A stretch of DNA of 64,000 nucleotides, from the NCBI GenBank assembly GCA_948500755.1, contig CAOOYH010000007.1, forward strand, positions 25,191 to 89,190, in the 5' to 3' direction. Each line of letters begins with the position of its first letter. Positions within the stretch are counted from its first letter, which is position 1. The translations under genes were made by a program, and so were the position numbers. Positions 1 through 7,968 of the stretch are shown piece by piece. Source of the DNA: an uncultured Lactobacillus sp. Its GTDB lineage: Bacteria > Bacillota > Bacilli > Lactobacillales > Lactobacillaceae. The notes beneath the pieces were generated by a model. The model did not search any database. It saw nothing but the letters and a program-made list of their open reading frames with translations, and was not told the origin of the DNA.

Positions 1-235
1 CTTTACCAACAGCTGCAGCTTGATCTACTTTGTTTGCATCTTCTGATACAGTCTTATCCAAAGTTGAGGCACTTGCAAGCGTTACACCCGCTACGTCATC
101 AATTAATTGAGCGTAGATGTTTTTGTTTGAACGAAAGATACTTAAGCGTGGGCGCTCAGCAGTACCAGAAATCTTACCACGAATACGTTTATGACGCTTT
201 AAGCGTAATTTGTTTTTATCTGGTTTTGAAATCAC
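1..235 (-). CDS. rplR: 50S ribosomal protein L18 (5' part, cut by window edge)
   Basis: Only the first ~78 codons lie in the window. The reading frame starts at a GTG (235-233) behind GAGGTG and gives VISKPDKNKLRLKRHKRIRG, the typical basic L18 N-terminus, followed by a conserved core (RPRLSIFRSNKNIYAQLIDD). L18 binds 5S rRNA in the central protuberance of the large subunit. It follows rplF by 26 bp in the spc part of the operon, the usual order. The remaining ~40 residues are off the left edge. Confidence 0.95.
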   Translation of the reverse strand, partial: MISKPDKNKLRLKRHKRIRGKISGTAERPRLSIFRSNKNIYAQLIDDVAGVTLASASTLDKTVSEDANKVDQAAAVGK

Positions 236-261
236 AATTTCACCTCAAAAATAATTAACTA

Positions 262-792
262 TTACTTACCAGTCTTACCTTCCTTACGACGTACATATTC
301 GTCAGTGTAACGAATACCCTTACCCTTATAAGGTTCTGGTGGACGTACATCGCGGATTTCAGCTGCAAATTGACCAACATTTTGCTTAGAGATACCTTCT
401 ACTTCGATATCAGTTGCTGAAGTTGTTTTTACAGAAACGCCTTCAGGAGCAGTCAATACAACTGGGTGAGAATAACCAACATTTAAAGTTAACTTGTTAC
501 CTTGAGCTTGTGCACGGTAACCAACACCAATTAACTTCAAAGTCTTCTTGTAACCATCAACTACACCTTCGATCATTGATGCCAAGTTAGCTCTTTCGGT
601 ACCGTGAAGAGCCTTATCACTTTCACTTGAACGAGTGAAGTTAATCTTACCATCTTCTTGATTGAAAGTAATCTTTGGATCAAAATATCTAGTTAATTCA
701 CCTTTTGGACCCTTAACAGTAATGTCATCACCATTCTTAGTAACAGTGACACTGTCAGGGACTTCAATAGTCTTTAAACCAATACGACTCAT
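262..792 (-). CDS. rplF: 50S ribosomal protein L6
   Basis: 176 residues, the normal L6 length. The start MSRIGLKTIEVP and the C-terminal signature PPEPYKGKGIRYTDE are diagnostic. L6 has two similar alpha/beta domains and contacts 23S rRNA near the sarcin-ricin loop, close to the EF-G binding site. It sits between rpsH and rplR as in the standard spc cluster, and should be co-transcribed from the S10 promoter far upstream. Nothing unusual in the sequence. Confidence 0.98.
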   Translation of the reverse strand: MSRIGLKTIEVPDSVTVTKNGDDITVKGPKGELTRYFDPKITFNQEDGKINFTRSSESDKALHGTERANLASMIEGVVDGYKKTLKLIGVGYRAQAQGNKLTLNVGYSHPVVLTAPEGVSVKTTSATDIEVEGISKQNVGQFAAEIRDVRPPEPYKGKGIRYTDEYVRRKEGKTGK

Positions 793-816
793 TGAGTGTT
801 CTCCTTTCTGTCAGAA

Positions 817-1215
817 TTACCAAACGTAGGCAATAACTTCGCCGCCAACGTTCTTTTGTCTAGCTTCTTTATCGGTAATTACACCAGCAGAAGTAGAAAC
901 GATGGCAATACCTAAACCGTTAAGAACCTTAGGTAAGTCTTCAGCACTTACATAGTTTCTAAGACCTGGCTTAGAAATACGCTTTAAGCCTGAGATGACA
1001 CGTTCTCCGTCTGGACCATATTTCAAGAAAATCTTGATAATACCTTGCTTGTTATCATCTGCAATTTCATAATCGCGAATGAAACCTTCATTCTTCAAAA
1101 TTTCTGAAATAGACTTCTTCATGTTTGATGCAGGAATTTCAACTGAATCATGCTTTGCCATGTTGGCATTTCTAATTCTAGTCAAGTAATCTGCGATCGG
1201 ATCTGTCATGACCAT
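817..1215 (-). CDS. rpsH: 30S ribosomal protein S8
   Basis: 132 residues. The N-terminus MVMTDPIADYLTRIRNA and the C-terminus GGEVIAYVW are classic S8. S8 binds the central domain of 16S rRNA and organises the platform of the small subunit; in E. coli it also autoregulates the spc operon. Of the two possible starts (M1, M3), M1 lies 9 nt behind AGGAGG and is preferred. It is 25 bp from rpsN and 24 bp from rplF. Confidence 0.98.
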   Translation of the reverse strand: MVMTDPIADYLTRIRNANMAKHDSVEIPASNMKKSISEILKNEGFIRDYEIADDNKQGIIKIFLKYGPDGERVISGLKRISKPGLRNYVSAEDLPKVLNGLGIAIVSTSAGVITDKEARQKNVGGEVIAYVW

Positions 1216-1240
1216 TTATGCTATCCTCCTAACCGTATTA

Positions 1241-1426
1241 CTACCAACTAGCCTTTTTAAGACCAGGGATTTGACCCTTGTGTGCTAATTCCTTTAAGCA
1301 AATACGGCATAAACCGAACTTACGGTATACGGAGTGTGGACGACCACATCTCTCGCAACGTGTATATTCGCGTGAAGAGAATTTAGCAGGACGACGATTT
1401 CTAATTTTTTGTGATGTTTTAGCCAT
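1241..1426 (-). CDS. rpsN: 30S ribosomal protein S14, type Z (zinc-binding form)
   Basis: 61 residues, the short form of S14. Cys24, Cys27, Cys40 and Cys43 form two CxxC pairs (CERC...CRIC) that bind one zinc ion. S14 sits in the head of the small subunit near the A site. This C+ form is the usual spc-operon copy in Firmicutes; many also carry a longer zinc-free paralogue elsewhere, not seen in this window. In contrast, the L31 gene here (45819-46064) is of the cysteine-free type. Confidence 0.98.
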   Translation of the reverse strand: MAKTSQKIRNRRPAKFSSREYTRCERCGRPHSVYRKFGLCRICLKELAHKGQIPGLKKASW

Positions 1427-1438
1427 TAATGTCCTCCA

Positions 1439-1981
1439 TTATTTTGCAAACGGCATACCAAATTGACCTAAAAGTTCACGAGCTTCTTCATCAGTGTTGG
1501 CAGTAGTAACGATAACAACATCTAAACCTCTAGTACGGTTTACCTTATCGAAATCGATTTCTGGGAAAATCAATTGTTCCTTGATACCCAAAGTGTAGTT
1601 ACCACGACCATCGAATGAACGAGTTGAAACACCGCGGAAGTCACGAACACGTGGAAGAGAAACATTGATTAACTTGTACAAGAAGTCGTACATTCTATCG
1701 CCTCTAAGGGTTACCTTAGCACCGATAGACATACCTTCACGTAAACGGAAGTTAGCGATTGATTTCTTAGCCTTAGTAATTAATGGCTTTTGACCTGAGA
1801 TCAAAGTCAATTCTTCAACTGCTTCGTCTAAGTTCTTAGCGTTGGAAACAGCATCACCAACACCCATGTTCAATACGATCTTGTCGATCTTTGGTACTTG
1901 CATAATTGAATCGTAGTTAAACTTTTCTTGTAATGCAGGAACTACATTTTCTTTGTAATCTTGAGCTAAATAACTTGCCAT
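1439..1981 (-). CDS. rplE: 50S ribosomal protein L5
   Basis: 180 residues. The start MASYLAQDYKENVVPALQEK and the block GVGDAVSNAKNLDEAVEEL are typical of L5, as is the C-terminal VIVTTANTDEEARELL segment. L5 forms the 5S RNP with L18 and contacts the P-site tRNA. It is 14 bp downstream of rplX and 12 bp before rpsN in a tightly packed operon. Confidence 0.98.
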   Translation of the reverse strand: MASYLAQDYKENVVPALQEKFNYDSIMQVPKIDKIVLNMGVGDAVSNAKNLDEAVEELTLISGQKPLITKAKKSIANFRLREGMSIGAKVTLRGDRMYDFLYKLINVSLPRVRDFRGVSTRSFDGRGNYTLGIKEQLIFPEIDFDKVNRTRGLDVVIVTTANTDEEARELLGQFGMPFAK

Positions 1982-1995
1982 TTGTGTCCTCCCCT

Positions 1996-2232
1996 CTACT
2001 TCTTATCTTCTGCCTTTGAAATTACTTTAACGTTTGATGCGTGGATTGAACCTTCTGATTCAACTACTCCACCATTAGCATCAGTTTGTGAAGGCTTTTG
2101 GTGTTTCTTAATCATGTTTACGCCTTTAACAACCACACGGTTCTTCTTAACGTTAACAGAAAGAACAGTACCTTCTTTACCTTTATCTTTTCCGGCAATA
2201 ACTTTTACCTTGTCACCAGTTTTAACAAACAT
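1996..2232 (-). CDS. rplX: 50S ribosomal protein L24
   Basis: 78 residues, shorter than the ~100 of E. coli but normal for this group as far as I know. The N-terminal KOW motif is clear (TGDKVKVIAGKDKGKEGTVL). L24 is an early assembly initiator of the large subunit and lies at the peptide exit. It lies between rplN and rplE in the standard order; an internal KKHQKPSQ stretch contacts rRNA in homologues. Confidence 0.97.
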   Translation of the reverse strand: MFVKTGDKVKVIAGKDKGKEGTVLSVNVKKNRVVVKGVNMIKKHQKPSQTDANGGVVESEGSIHASNVKVISKAEDKK

Positions 2233-2251
2233 CAGTGCACCTCACTAACAA

Positions 2252-2620
2252 TTATAAAACTTCAGGAGCAAGAGAAACGATCTTCATAAAGTCGTTCTCA
2301 CGCAACTCACGTGCAACTGGCCCAAAGATACGAGTACCACGTGGGCTCTTATCTGCATTAATAACTACGCCAGCGTTTTCGTCAAATTTGATGTATGAAC
2401 CATCTTCACGACGTGCGCCTGATTTTGTTCTAACAATGACAGCTTTTACGACGTCACCTTTTTTGACAACGCCACCTGGTGTTGCTTGTTTAACAGTAGC
2501 TACTACGATGTCACCGATGTTACCGGTCTTACGCTTAGAACCACCTAAGACTCTAATAACCAAAAGTTCTCTAGCACCAGAGTTATCAGCAACCTTTAAA
2601 CGAGATTCGTTTTGAATCAC
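2252..2620 (-). CDS. rplN: 50S ribosomal protein L14
   Basis: 122 residues, the invariant L14 length. The start MIQNESRLKVADNSGARELL and the block VKKGDVVKAVIVRTK are diagnostic. L14 lies at the subunit interface, forms bridges with 16S rRNA and is the binding site of the silencing factor RsfS. Its neighbours are rpsQ (33 bp upstream) and rplX (20 bp downstream). Confidence 0.98.
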   Translation of the reverse strand: MIQNESRLKVADNSGARELLVIRVLGGSKRKTGNIGDIVVATVKQATPGGVVKKGDVVKAVIVRTKSGARREDGSYIKFDENAGVVINADKSPRGTRIFGPVARELRENDFMKIVSLAPEVL

Positions 2621-2652
2621 TGTATAATCCTCCCCTCACTAAATCCGCAAAA

Positions 2653-2919
2653 TTAAACAGATTTCTTAACGATCTTAACTAAACGGAAGCGTTTTGTACG
2701 AGATAATGGACGGGTTTCCATGATACGAACAGTATCGCCAACTTTAGCTTCATTATTTTCGTCTTGTGCATAGTATTTCTTTGAATACTTAATACGCTTG
2801 TTGTAAACAGGGTGGTTCTTGTAAGTATCAACAACAACAGTAATAGTCTTGTCCATCTTATCAGAAACTACACGACCTTGATATACGTGACGACGATTTC
2901 TTTCGTTTGATTCGCTCAA
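2653..2919 (-). CDS. rpsQ: 30S ribosomal protein S17
   Basis: 88 residues with an OB-fold pattern. RHVYQGRVVSDKMDKTITVV and the C-terminal ETRPLSRTKRFRLVKIV are the S17 hallmarks. It is a primary 16S rRNA binder in the body of the small subunit. It lies 19 bp downstream of rpmC and is transcribed with the operon. Confidence 0.98.
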   Translation of the reverse strand: MSESNERNRRHVYQGRVVSDKMDKTITVVVDTYKNHPVYNKRIKYSKKYYAQDENNEAKVGDTVRIMETRPLSRTKRFRLVKIVKKSV

Positions 2920-2937
2920 GTTAATAGCTCCCTTCCA

Positions 2938-3135
2938 CTAATTTTCTTCTAATGCTTTTTCGCTAAGAATTGTCTTAATTCTTGCGATATTCTTACGGAC
3001 TTTGTTCAAGCGAGCGGTATTTTCTAATTGACCCGTTGCTTGTTGGAAACGCAAATTGAAGAGTTCTTCTTTATATTGCTTTTCTTTTTCTAACATTTGA
3101 TCAGTGGTTAATGATCTGATATCTTTAGCCTTCAT
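2938..3135 (-). CDS. rpmC: 50S ribosomal protein L29
   Basis: 65 residues from the ATG at 3135-3133 (MKAKDIRSLTTDQMLEK). A GTG at 3147 would add four residues, but it forms part of the ribosome binding site AGGTGG, which lies 8 nt before the ATG, so the ATG is chosen. The start overlaps the end of rplP by 11 bp, suggesting translational coupling. L29 is a helical hairpin protein at the exit tunnel and part of the trigger factor / SRP docking surface. Confidence 0.96.
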   Translation of the reverse strand: MKAKDIRSLTTDQMLEKEKQYKEELFNLRFQQATGQLENTARLNKVRKNIARIKTILSEKALEEN

Positions 3136-3565
3136 TAGAATTGCCACCTACTTCCGAACTTTTAGTCACAAATTTAGTCTTGATTGGCAACTTAGTTGAA
3201 GCAAGTCTTAAAGCTTCACGAGCAACTTCTTCAGAAACGCCACCAATTTCAAATAAAATCTTTTCTCTCTTAACTACAGCTACCCAACCAGCTGGTGCAC
3301 CTTTACCTGAACCCATACGTACACCTACACCTTTAGCAGTGTATGACTTTTGAGGGAAAATTCTAATCCAAACTTTACCGCCACGCTTCATGTAACGAGT
3401 CATAGCTACACGAGCAGCTTCGATTTGACGGTTAGTAATCCAATGTGATTCGAGGGCTTGTAAACCATATTCACCAAAGGCAATGGTCTTACCACCTTTA
3501 GCAGCACCACGCATCTTACCACGGAATTCACGACGGTGTTTTACTCGTTTTGGTACTAAAGGCAT
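3125..3565 (-). CDS. rplP: 50S ribosomal protein L16
   Basis: 146 residues. The start MPLVPKRVKHRREFRGKMRG and the block VWIRIFPQKSYTAKGVGVRMG are diagnostic. L16 helps shape the A-site region of the peptidyl transferase centre. The start codon shares one base with the stop of rpsC (TAATG), and its end overlaps rpmC, so rpsC-rplP-rpmC are probably translationally coupled. The tail (EVGGNSNEG) is slightly longer than in E. coli. Confidence 0.98.
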   Translation of the reverse strand: MPLVPKRVKHRREFRGKMRGAAKGGKTIAFGEYGLQALESHWITNRQIEAARVAMTRYMKRGGKVWIRIFPQKSYTAKGVGVRMGSGKGAPAGWVAVVKREKILFEIGGVSEEVAREALRLASTKLPIKTKFVTKSSEVGGNSNEG

Positions 3566-4239
3566 TACTTATTTCCTCCCTTCGCTGGCTTTGAAGCATT
3601 CTTATTCTTACGAGTAGGCAATACTTCGCCACGGTTGATCCATACTTGGACACCAATTTCACCATAAGTAGTGAATGCATTTACCCAAGCATAATCAATA
3701 TCAGCTCTTAAAGTTTGTAATGGAACACGTCCTTCTGTGTGCCATTCTCTTCTTGCCATGTCGGCACCGTTCAAACGACCTGAAGTTTGAACCTTAATAC
3801 CCTTAGCACCGGCACGCATAGATCTTTGAGTAGCTTGACGCATAGCACGTCTGAAAGCAATACGAGCTTCAAGTTGACGAGCAATACTATCAGCAACTAA
3901 TTTTGCATCAAGATCTGGCTTCTTAATTTCAACAATATTAATATGAACTTGCTTATTAGTCAAGGCATTTAATTGCTTTCTAAGGGCTTCAACTTCAGAA
4001 CCACCCTTACCAATTACCATACCTGGCTTTGAAGTATGAATAGAAATGTTAATTCTATTAGCTGCACGTTCAATTTCTACAGTGGAAACAGAGGCATCCT
4101 TTAATTTTTCTGAAATAAACTTTCTAATCTTAAGGTCTTCATTTAAGGTTTCCTTGTATCCTCTGTCAGCATACCATTTTGATTCCCAATCACGGATTAC
4201 GCCGAGACGAAAACCATTTGGGTTAATCTTTTGACCCAT
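3565..4239 (-). CDS. rpsC: 30S ribosomal protein S3
   Basis: 224 residues. The start MGQKINPNGFRLGVIRDWES is diagnostic, and the KH domain carries the GxxG loop (GMVIGKGG). S3 lies at the mRNA entry tunnel and contributes to unwinding of incoming mRNA. It overlaps rplP by one base. The C-terminal tail is rich in Lys, Asn and Ala, as often in lactobacilli. Confidence 0.98.
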   Translation of the reverse strand: MGQKINPNGFRLGVIRDWESKWYADRGYKETLNEDLKIRKFISEKLKDASVSTVEIERAANRINISIHTSKPGMVIGKGGSEVEALRKQLNALTNKQVHINIVEIKKPDLDAKLVADSIARQLEARIAFRRAMRQATQRSMRAGAKGIKVQTSGRLNGADMARREWHTEGRVPLQTLRADIDYAWVNAFTTYGEIGVQVWINRGEVLPTRKNKNASKPAKGGNK

Positions 4240-4252
4240 TAATATACCTCCC

Positions 4253-4606
4253 TTAATCGTTCTTTTCTGAAACTACTACAACCACGTGGCTAGTTCTCTT
4301 GTTAATTGGAGAAGCCATACCCTTGGCACGTGGACGGAATCTCTTCAAAGTTGCACCTTCATTTACGTAAGCTTCAGATACGTAAAGGTTAGCACTTTCA
4401 AGATCATAGTTGTGTTCTGCGTTAGCAATAGCTGAACGAAGAACCTTTTCAACGATTGGGGAAGCAGCTCTAGGCGTAAATTCCAAGATTGCTAATGCTT
4501 CAGCAACGCTCTTGCCACGAATTAAATCTACTACTAAGCGAGCTTTTCTAGGAGCGATGCGAACAGTTCTTGCTTCAGCCTTAGCTGAACTAATTTGTTC
4601 TGCCAT
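4253..4606 (-). CDS. rplV: 50S ribosomal protein L22
   Basis: 117 residues. The start EARTVRIAPRKARLVVDLIRGK and the beta-hairpin region (GATLKRFRPRAKGMASPINKRTSH) identify L22, whose extended loop lines the exit tunnel and is a known site of macrolide-resistance changes. No insertion or deletion is obvious in this loop. Neighbours are rpsS (19 bp upstream) and rpsC (13 bp downstream). Confidence 0.98.
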   Translation of the reverse strand: MAEQISSAKAEARTVRIAPRKARLVVDLIRGKSVAEALAILEFTPRAASPIVEKVLRSAIANAEHNYDLESANLYVSEAYVNEGATLKRFRPRAKGMASPINKRTSHVVVVVSEKND

Positions 4607-4625
4607 TTAGATGTTTCTCCTTCCT

Positions 4626-4910
4626 CTAAGCCTTTCCTGTGGCTTTATCATCGGTGCTTCTGTGTCCATGGAAAGTTCTAGTTGGAACAAATTCACCTAA
4701 TTTATGACCAACCATGTCTTCAGTAATGTAAACTGGGACATGTTTTCTACCATCGTAAACAGCTATAGTCAAACCAACAAAGGAAGGGAAAATAGTTGAA
4801 CGACGTGACCAAGTCTTAATAACTTGTTTCTTGTCTGCATCTTGTTGAGCATCAACCTTCTTTAATAAGGATGCGTCAGCAAAAGGACCTTTTTTAATAC
4901 TACGGCTCAT
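4626..4910 (-). CDS. rpsS: 30S ribosomal protein S19
   Basis: 94 residues. MSRSIKKGPFADASLLKKV and GHKLGEFVPTRTFHGH are the S19 signatures. It forms a complex with S13 in the head of the small subunit. It lies 18 bp downstream of rplB in the standard S10 order. Confidence 0.98.
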   Translation of the reverse strand: MSRSIKKGPFADASLLKKVDAQQDADKKQVIKTWSRRSTIFPSFVGLTIAVYDGRKHVPVYITEDMVGHKLGEFVPTRTFHGHRSTDDKATGKA

Positions 4911-4928
4911 TAATTAACCCTCCTTCTA

Positions 4929-5765
4929 TTACTTGCTACCTTTACGGTGACGAATGATTAACTTCTCGCTAGCCTTCTTAGCATCTCTAGTCTTGATACC
5001 ACGAGCCTTCTTACCCCATGGAGTCATAGGTTGTGGACGACCAACAGGTGCCTTACCTTCACCACCACCATGTGGGTGATCGTTAGGGTTCATTACAGAA
5101 CCACGTGATTGTGGACGCTTGCCCAACCAACGGCTACGACCAGCTTTACCTAATTGAATTAATGAGTGTTGTTCATTACCAACAGTACCGATAGTTGCAC
5201 GGCATGATGACAAGATCTTACGAACTTCGCCACTTTGTAATCTTACTAAAGTGTAGTTACCATCATTGCCTAAAACTTGTGCACCAGCACCAGCACTTCT
5301 CACAAGTTGGCCACCCTTACCAGGCTTTAATTCAATATTGTGAATTGAAGTACCAGTAGGAATATTCTTTAATGGTAAAGTATTACCTGGCTTAATATCT
5401 ACATTTTCACCAGATTCAACTACAGCACCAACTTTTAAGCCCTTAGGTGCTAAAATGTAAGCCTTAACACCATCAGTGTAGTGAAGTAAAGCAATGTTAG
5501 CAGTTCTATTTGGATCATATTCGATTGCCTTAACAACTGCTTTTGCATTATCCTTATTACGCTTAAAATCAATAATACGGTACTTTTGCTTGTGACCACC
5601 ACCACGGTGTCTACTTGTAATATGACCGTATGAGTTACGACCTGCAGTGTGTGATTGTGATTCAAGCAAGGTACGTTCTGGCTTGCTCTTAGTAATCTCA
5701 GCAAAGTCGGAAGAAGTCATATTACGGCGACCATTTGTGGTTGGCTTATAAACTTTAATAGCCAA
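4929..5765 (-). CDS. rplB: 50S ribosomal protein L2
   Basis: 278 residues, standard length. The N-terminus MAIKVYKPTTNGRRNMT and the C-terminal MNPNDHPHGGGEGKAPVG segment are highly conserved; the latter contains the histidine studied for its role near the peptidyl transferase centre. L2 is a primary binder of 23S rRNA and is required for subunit association. It sits between rplW (15 bp upstream) and rpsS. Confidence 0.98.
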   Translation of the reverse strand: MAIKVYKPTTNGRRNMTSSDFAEITKSKPERTLLESQSHTAGRNSYGHITSRHRGGGHKQKYRIIDFKRNKDNAKAVVKAIEYDPNRTANIALLHYTDGVKAYILAPKGLKVGAVVESGENVDIKPGNTLPLKNIPTGTSIHNIELKPGKGGQLVRSAGAGAQVLGNDGNYTLVRLQSGEVRKILSSCRATIGTVGNEQHSLIQLGKAGRSRWLGKRPQSRGSVMNPNDHPHGGGEGKAPVGRPQPMTPWGKKARGIKTRDAKKASEKLIIRHRKGSK

Positions 5766-5780
5766 TTGACTGACCTCCTA

Positions 5781-6086
5781 TTACTTGTTGTCTTCTTTAT
5801 TTTCGTCTTGGAAAATCTTAATGTCGTTTGAGTCGTTAGTTAAAGTAACGATAGCCTTTCTACGGCGAGCAGTTTTACCAAAGTAACGACCAACACGCTT
5901 ATCCTTGCCGCGAACGTTCATAATGTTTACGCTCTTAACCTTTACATCAAAGATTTCTTCAACAGCATTACGAACTTGAGTCTTGGTAGCAGTTAAGAGC
6001 ACGTCAAAGGTGTACTTCTTATCATCCATCAAGTTCGTAGACTTTTCGGTAATGACAGGTCTTAAAATGATATCACGTGCATCCAT
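5781..6086 (-). CDS. rplW: 50S ribosomal protein L23
   Basis: 101 residues. MDARDIILRPVITEKSTNLM is the L23 start, and VRGKDKRVGRYFGKTARRRKAIV the conserved basic loop region. L23 is the main docking point of trigger factor and SRP at the tunnel exit. Its ATG overlaps the rplD stop by one base, so the two are probably translationally coupled. Confidence 0.98.
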   Translation of the reverse strand: MDARDIILRPVITEKSTNLMDDKKYTFDVLLTATKTQVRNAVEEIFDVKVKSVNIMNVRGKDKRVGRYFGKTARRRKAIVTLTNDSNDIKIFQDENKEDNK

Positions 6087-6703
6087 TAAGCCAATACCTC
6101 CTCAATCTTCTTCACAGCATCTTGAGTTAAGATTAACTTGTCAAAGTTAACTGCATCTTCAACATTTAAGCCGTTAACTGGAACAACCTTAACATTAGTT
6201 AAATTTCTAGCAGAAAGTTGTACGTTTTCGTCGTCAGAAACAACTAAAACCTTGCCTTCAAGCTTTAAGTTAGTCAACATTGAAACTAATTCTTTAGTCT
6301 TCGGAGCTGACATAGTCAACTTATCCAATACAACTAAATCATTGTCAATTAACTTTTGGGAAAGAACTGACTTAATAGCCAAACGACGTTGCTTTCTTGG
6401 CATTGAGTATGCGTATGAACGTGGAGTTGGTCCAAATACAACACCACCACCACGCCATTGTGGTGATCTGATAGAACCTTGACGAGCACGACCTGTACCC
6501 TTTTGTCTCCAAGGCTTCTTACCACCGCCACGAACGGCAGATCTGTTCTTAACTTTTGAAGTACCTTGACGCTTACCAGCTCTTTGTCTAATAATTGCGT
6601 CAAATACAACACTTTCATTAGGTTCGATACCAAAAACGCTATCGTTTAAAGTAACTTCACCAGAATCCTTACCGTTTTGATCAATAAGTTTTAAATTAGC
6701 CAT
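6086..6703 (-). CDS. rplD: 50S ribosomal protein L4
   Basis: 205 residues. The extended loop (GTSKVKNRSAVRGGGKKPWR, then GRARQGSIRSPQWRGGG) reaches into the exit tunnel and identifies L4. In E. coli L4 also represses its own S10 operon by binding the leader; whether that occurs here is unknown, although a structured leader exists at 7689-7845. It lies 14 bp after rplC. Confidence 0.98.
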   Translation of the reverse strand: MANLKLIDQNGKDSGEVTLNDSVFGIEPNESVVFDAIIRQRAGKRQGTSKVKNRSAVRGGGKKPWRQKGTGRARQGSIRSPQWRGGGVVFGPTPRSYAYSMPRKQRRLAIKSVLSQKLIDNDLVVLDKLTMSAPKTKELVSMLTNLKLEGKVLVVSDDENVQLSARNLTNVKVVPVNGLNVEDAVNFDKLILTQDAVKKIEEVLA

Positions 6704-6717
6704 TCTAGTCCTCCTTC

Positions 6718-7356
6718 CTATTTATCAGCTTTTACAGCCTTTGAAGCAGACTTAACAGTGATTAATGAATTCTTAGCACCTGGAACGTTACCCTTGATCA
6801 TTAATACGTTCTTATCTGCAACAACTTTTTCAATTACTAAGTTTTCAATGGTAACTTGCTTTACACCCATGTGACCTGGCAAACGCTTGCCCTTTGGTAC
6901 ACGGTTAATAATTGAACCCATTGAACCAGGAATTCTGTGGTATCTTGAACCGTGAGTTTCTGGTCCTCTTGATTGGCCCCAACGCTTAATGTTACCTTGG
7001 TATCCATGACCTCTTGTAGTACCAGTAACGTCTACGACGTCACCTTCCTTAAATGTATCCACAGTGACTTCTGAGCCTACTTCGTAATCCTTAAGCTCAA
7101 CACCGCGAATTTCTCGAATGAAGCGCTTAGGTGAAGTCTTTGCTTTTGCAGCATGACCTTGTTCTGGTTTGTTGCTCAATACTTCACGCTTGTCTTGGTA
7201 ACCTAATTGAACTGCTTCGTAACCATCTGATTCGACAGTCTTAACTTGCATAACAACGTTAGGAGTTGCTTCAACAACAGTTACAGGAACAAGGATACCA
7301 TCTTTAGTAAAGATTTGAGTCATACCAACTTTTCTTCCTAAGATTCCTTTGGTCAT
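6718..7356 (-). CDS. rplC: 50S ribosomal protein L3
   Basis: 212 residues. MTKGILGRKVGMTQIFTKDG is the classic L3 start, and the GTTRGHGYQGNIKRWGQSRG segment carries the conserved finger that approaches the peptidyl transferase centre. L3 initiates assembly of the large subunit. It lies 23 bp downstream of rpsJ, with GAGGTG before its start. Confidence 0.98.
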   Translation of the reverse strand: MTKGILGRKVGMTQIFTKDGILVPVTVVEATPNVVMQVKTVESDGYEAVQLGYQDKREVLSNKPEQGHAAKAKTSPKRFIREIRGVELKDYEVGSEVTVDTFKEGDVVDVTGTTRGHGYQGNIKRWGQSRGPETHGSRYHRIPGSMGSIINRVPKGKRLPGHMGVKQVTIENLVIEKVVADKNVLMIKGNVPGAKNSLITVKSASKAVKADK

Positions 7357-7379
7357 GTTTACACCTCTTTCTATTTAAA

Positions 7380-7688
7380 TTACAATTTAATTTCGATATC
7401 TACACCGCTTGGAAGATCAAGCTTCATTAATGAATCAACAGTCTTAGGTGTTGGATTCAAAATATCAATTAAACGCTTATGTGTACGCATTTCGAACTGT
7501 TCACGTGAGTCCTTGTTCACGTGTGGTGAACGAAGAACAGTGTATAAAGTTCTTTCTGTTGGAAGAGGAACTGGACCTGAAATTTCTGCTCCAGTTCTCT
7601 TTGCAGTAGCTACGATCTTAGCAGCTGATTCATCGAGAATACCATGTTCGTAAGACTTTAGTCTAATACGAATTGATTGACTTGCCAT
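7380..7688 (-). CDS. rpsJ: 30S ribosomal protein S10
   Basis: 102 residues. MASQSIRIRLKSYEHGILDE and GPVPLPTERTLYTVLRSPHVNKDS identify S10 (NusE), which works both in the head of the small subunit and in transcription antitermination with NusB. It is the first gene of the operon. Its ribosome binding site is AAGGAGG, 6 nt before the ATG. Confidence 0.98.
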   Translation of the reverse strand: MASQSIRIRLKSYEHGILDESAAKIVATAKRTGAEISGPVPLPTERTLYTVLRSPHVNKDSREQFEMRTHKRLIDILNPTPKTVDSLMKLDLPSGVDIEIKL

Positions 7689-7845
7689 TAAATTACCTCC
7701 TTAACGTCTTCTTTAATAAGATGACTAGCTCGACAAAAATTCCCCGCACGCCTCTGTGGCAATGCAGCCTGGCGTGCCGCAACCTTTTGCGTCAACGCAT
7801 TACAACAATTGTGCCCCGAGGATAGACGTACCCTTCAAATGCACA
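7689..7845 (-). ncRNA. Leader RNA of the S10 operon (candidate regulatory structure)
   Basis: About 155 nt separate the predicted transcription start from rpsJ, long for a leader in this genome. It has a strong GC-rich hairpin (GGCACGCC pairing with GGCGTGC around 7746-7780), which stands out in AT-rich surroundings, and a possible second stem around 7790-7830. Autoregulatory S10-operon leaders are known in other bacteria; the specific ligand here cannot be told from sequence. Confidence 0.5.
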
Positions 7846-7851
7846 AAGACT

Positions 7852-7880
7852 ATTGTACTTGGTATAACCTTAAATATCAA
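7852..7880 (-). promoter_or_regulatory. S10 operon promoter
   Basis: TTGATA (7880-7875), a 17-bp spacer and TACAAT (7857-7852) on the minus strand form a near-consensus sigma-A promoter, about 160 bp before rpsJ and just after the fusA terminator. This separates the S10 operon from the str operon. Confidence 0.8.
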
Positions 7881-7914
7881 GGTTTTCATGTACTTTTCTT
7901 GATTTTTTTAAATT

Positions 7915-7950
7915 AAAAAAGAGATATTGGATTTACCAAATATCTCTTTT
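7915..7950 (-). terminator. Terminator after fusA
   Basis: GAGATATT pairs with AATATCTC, closed by GG/CC, and is followed on the minus strand by a T-run. It lies 19-54 bp downstream of the fusA stop codon and ends the str operon. Confidence 0.85.
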
Positions 7951-7968
7951 AGTATCAAAATGTTTTAA

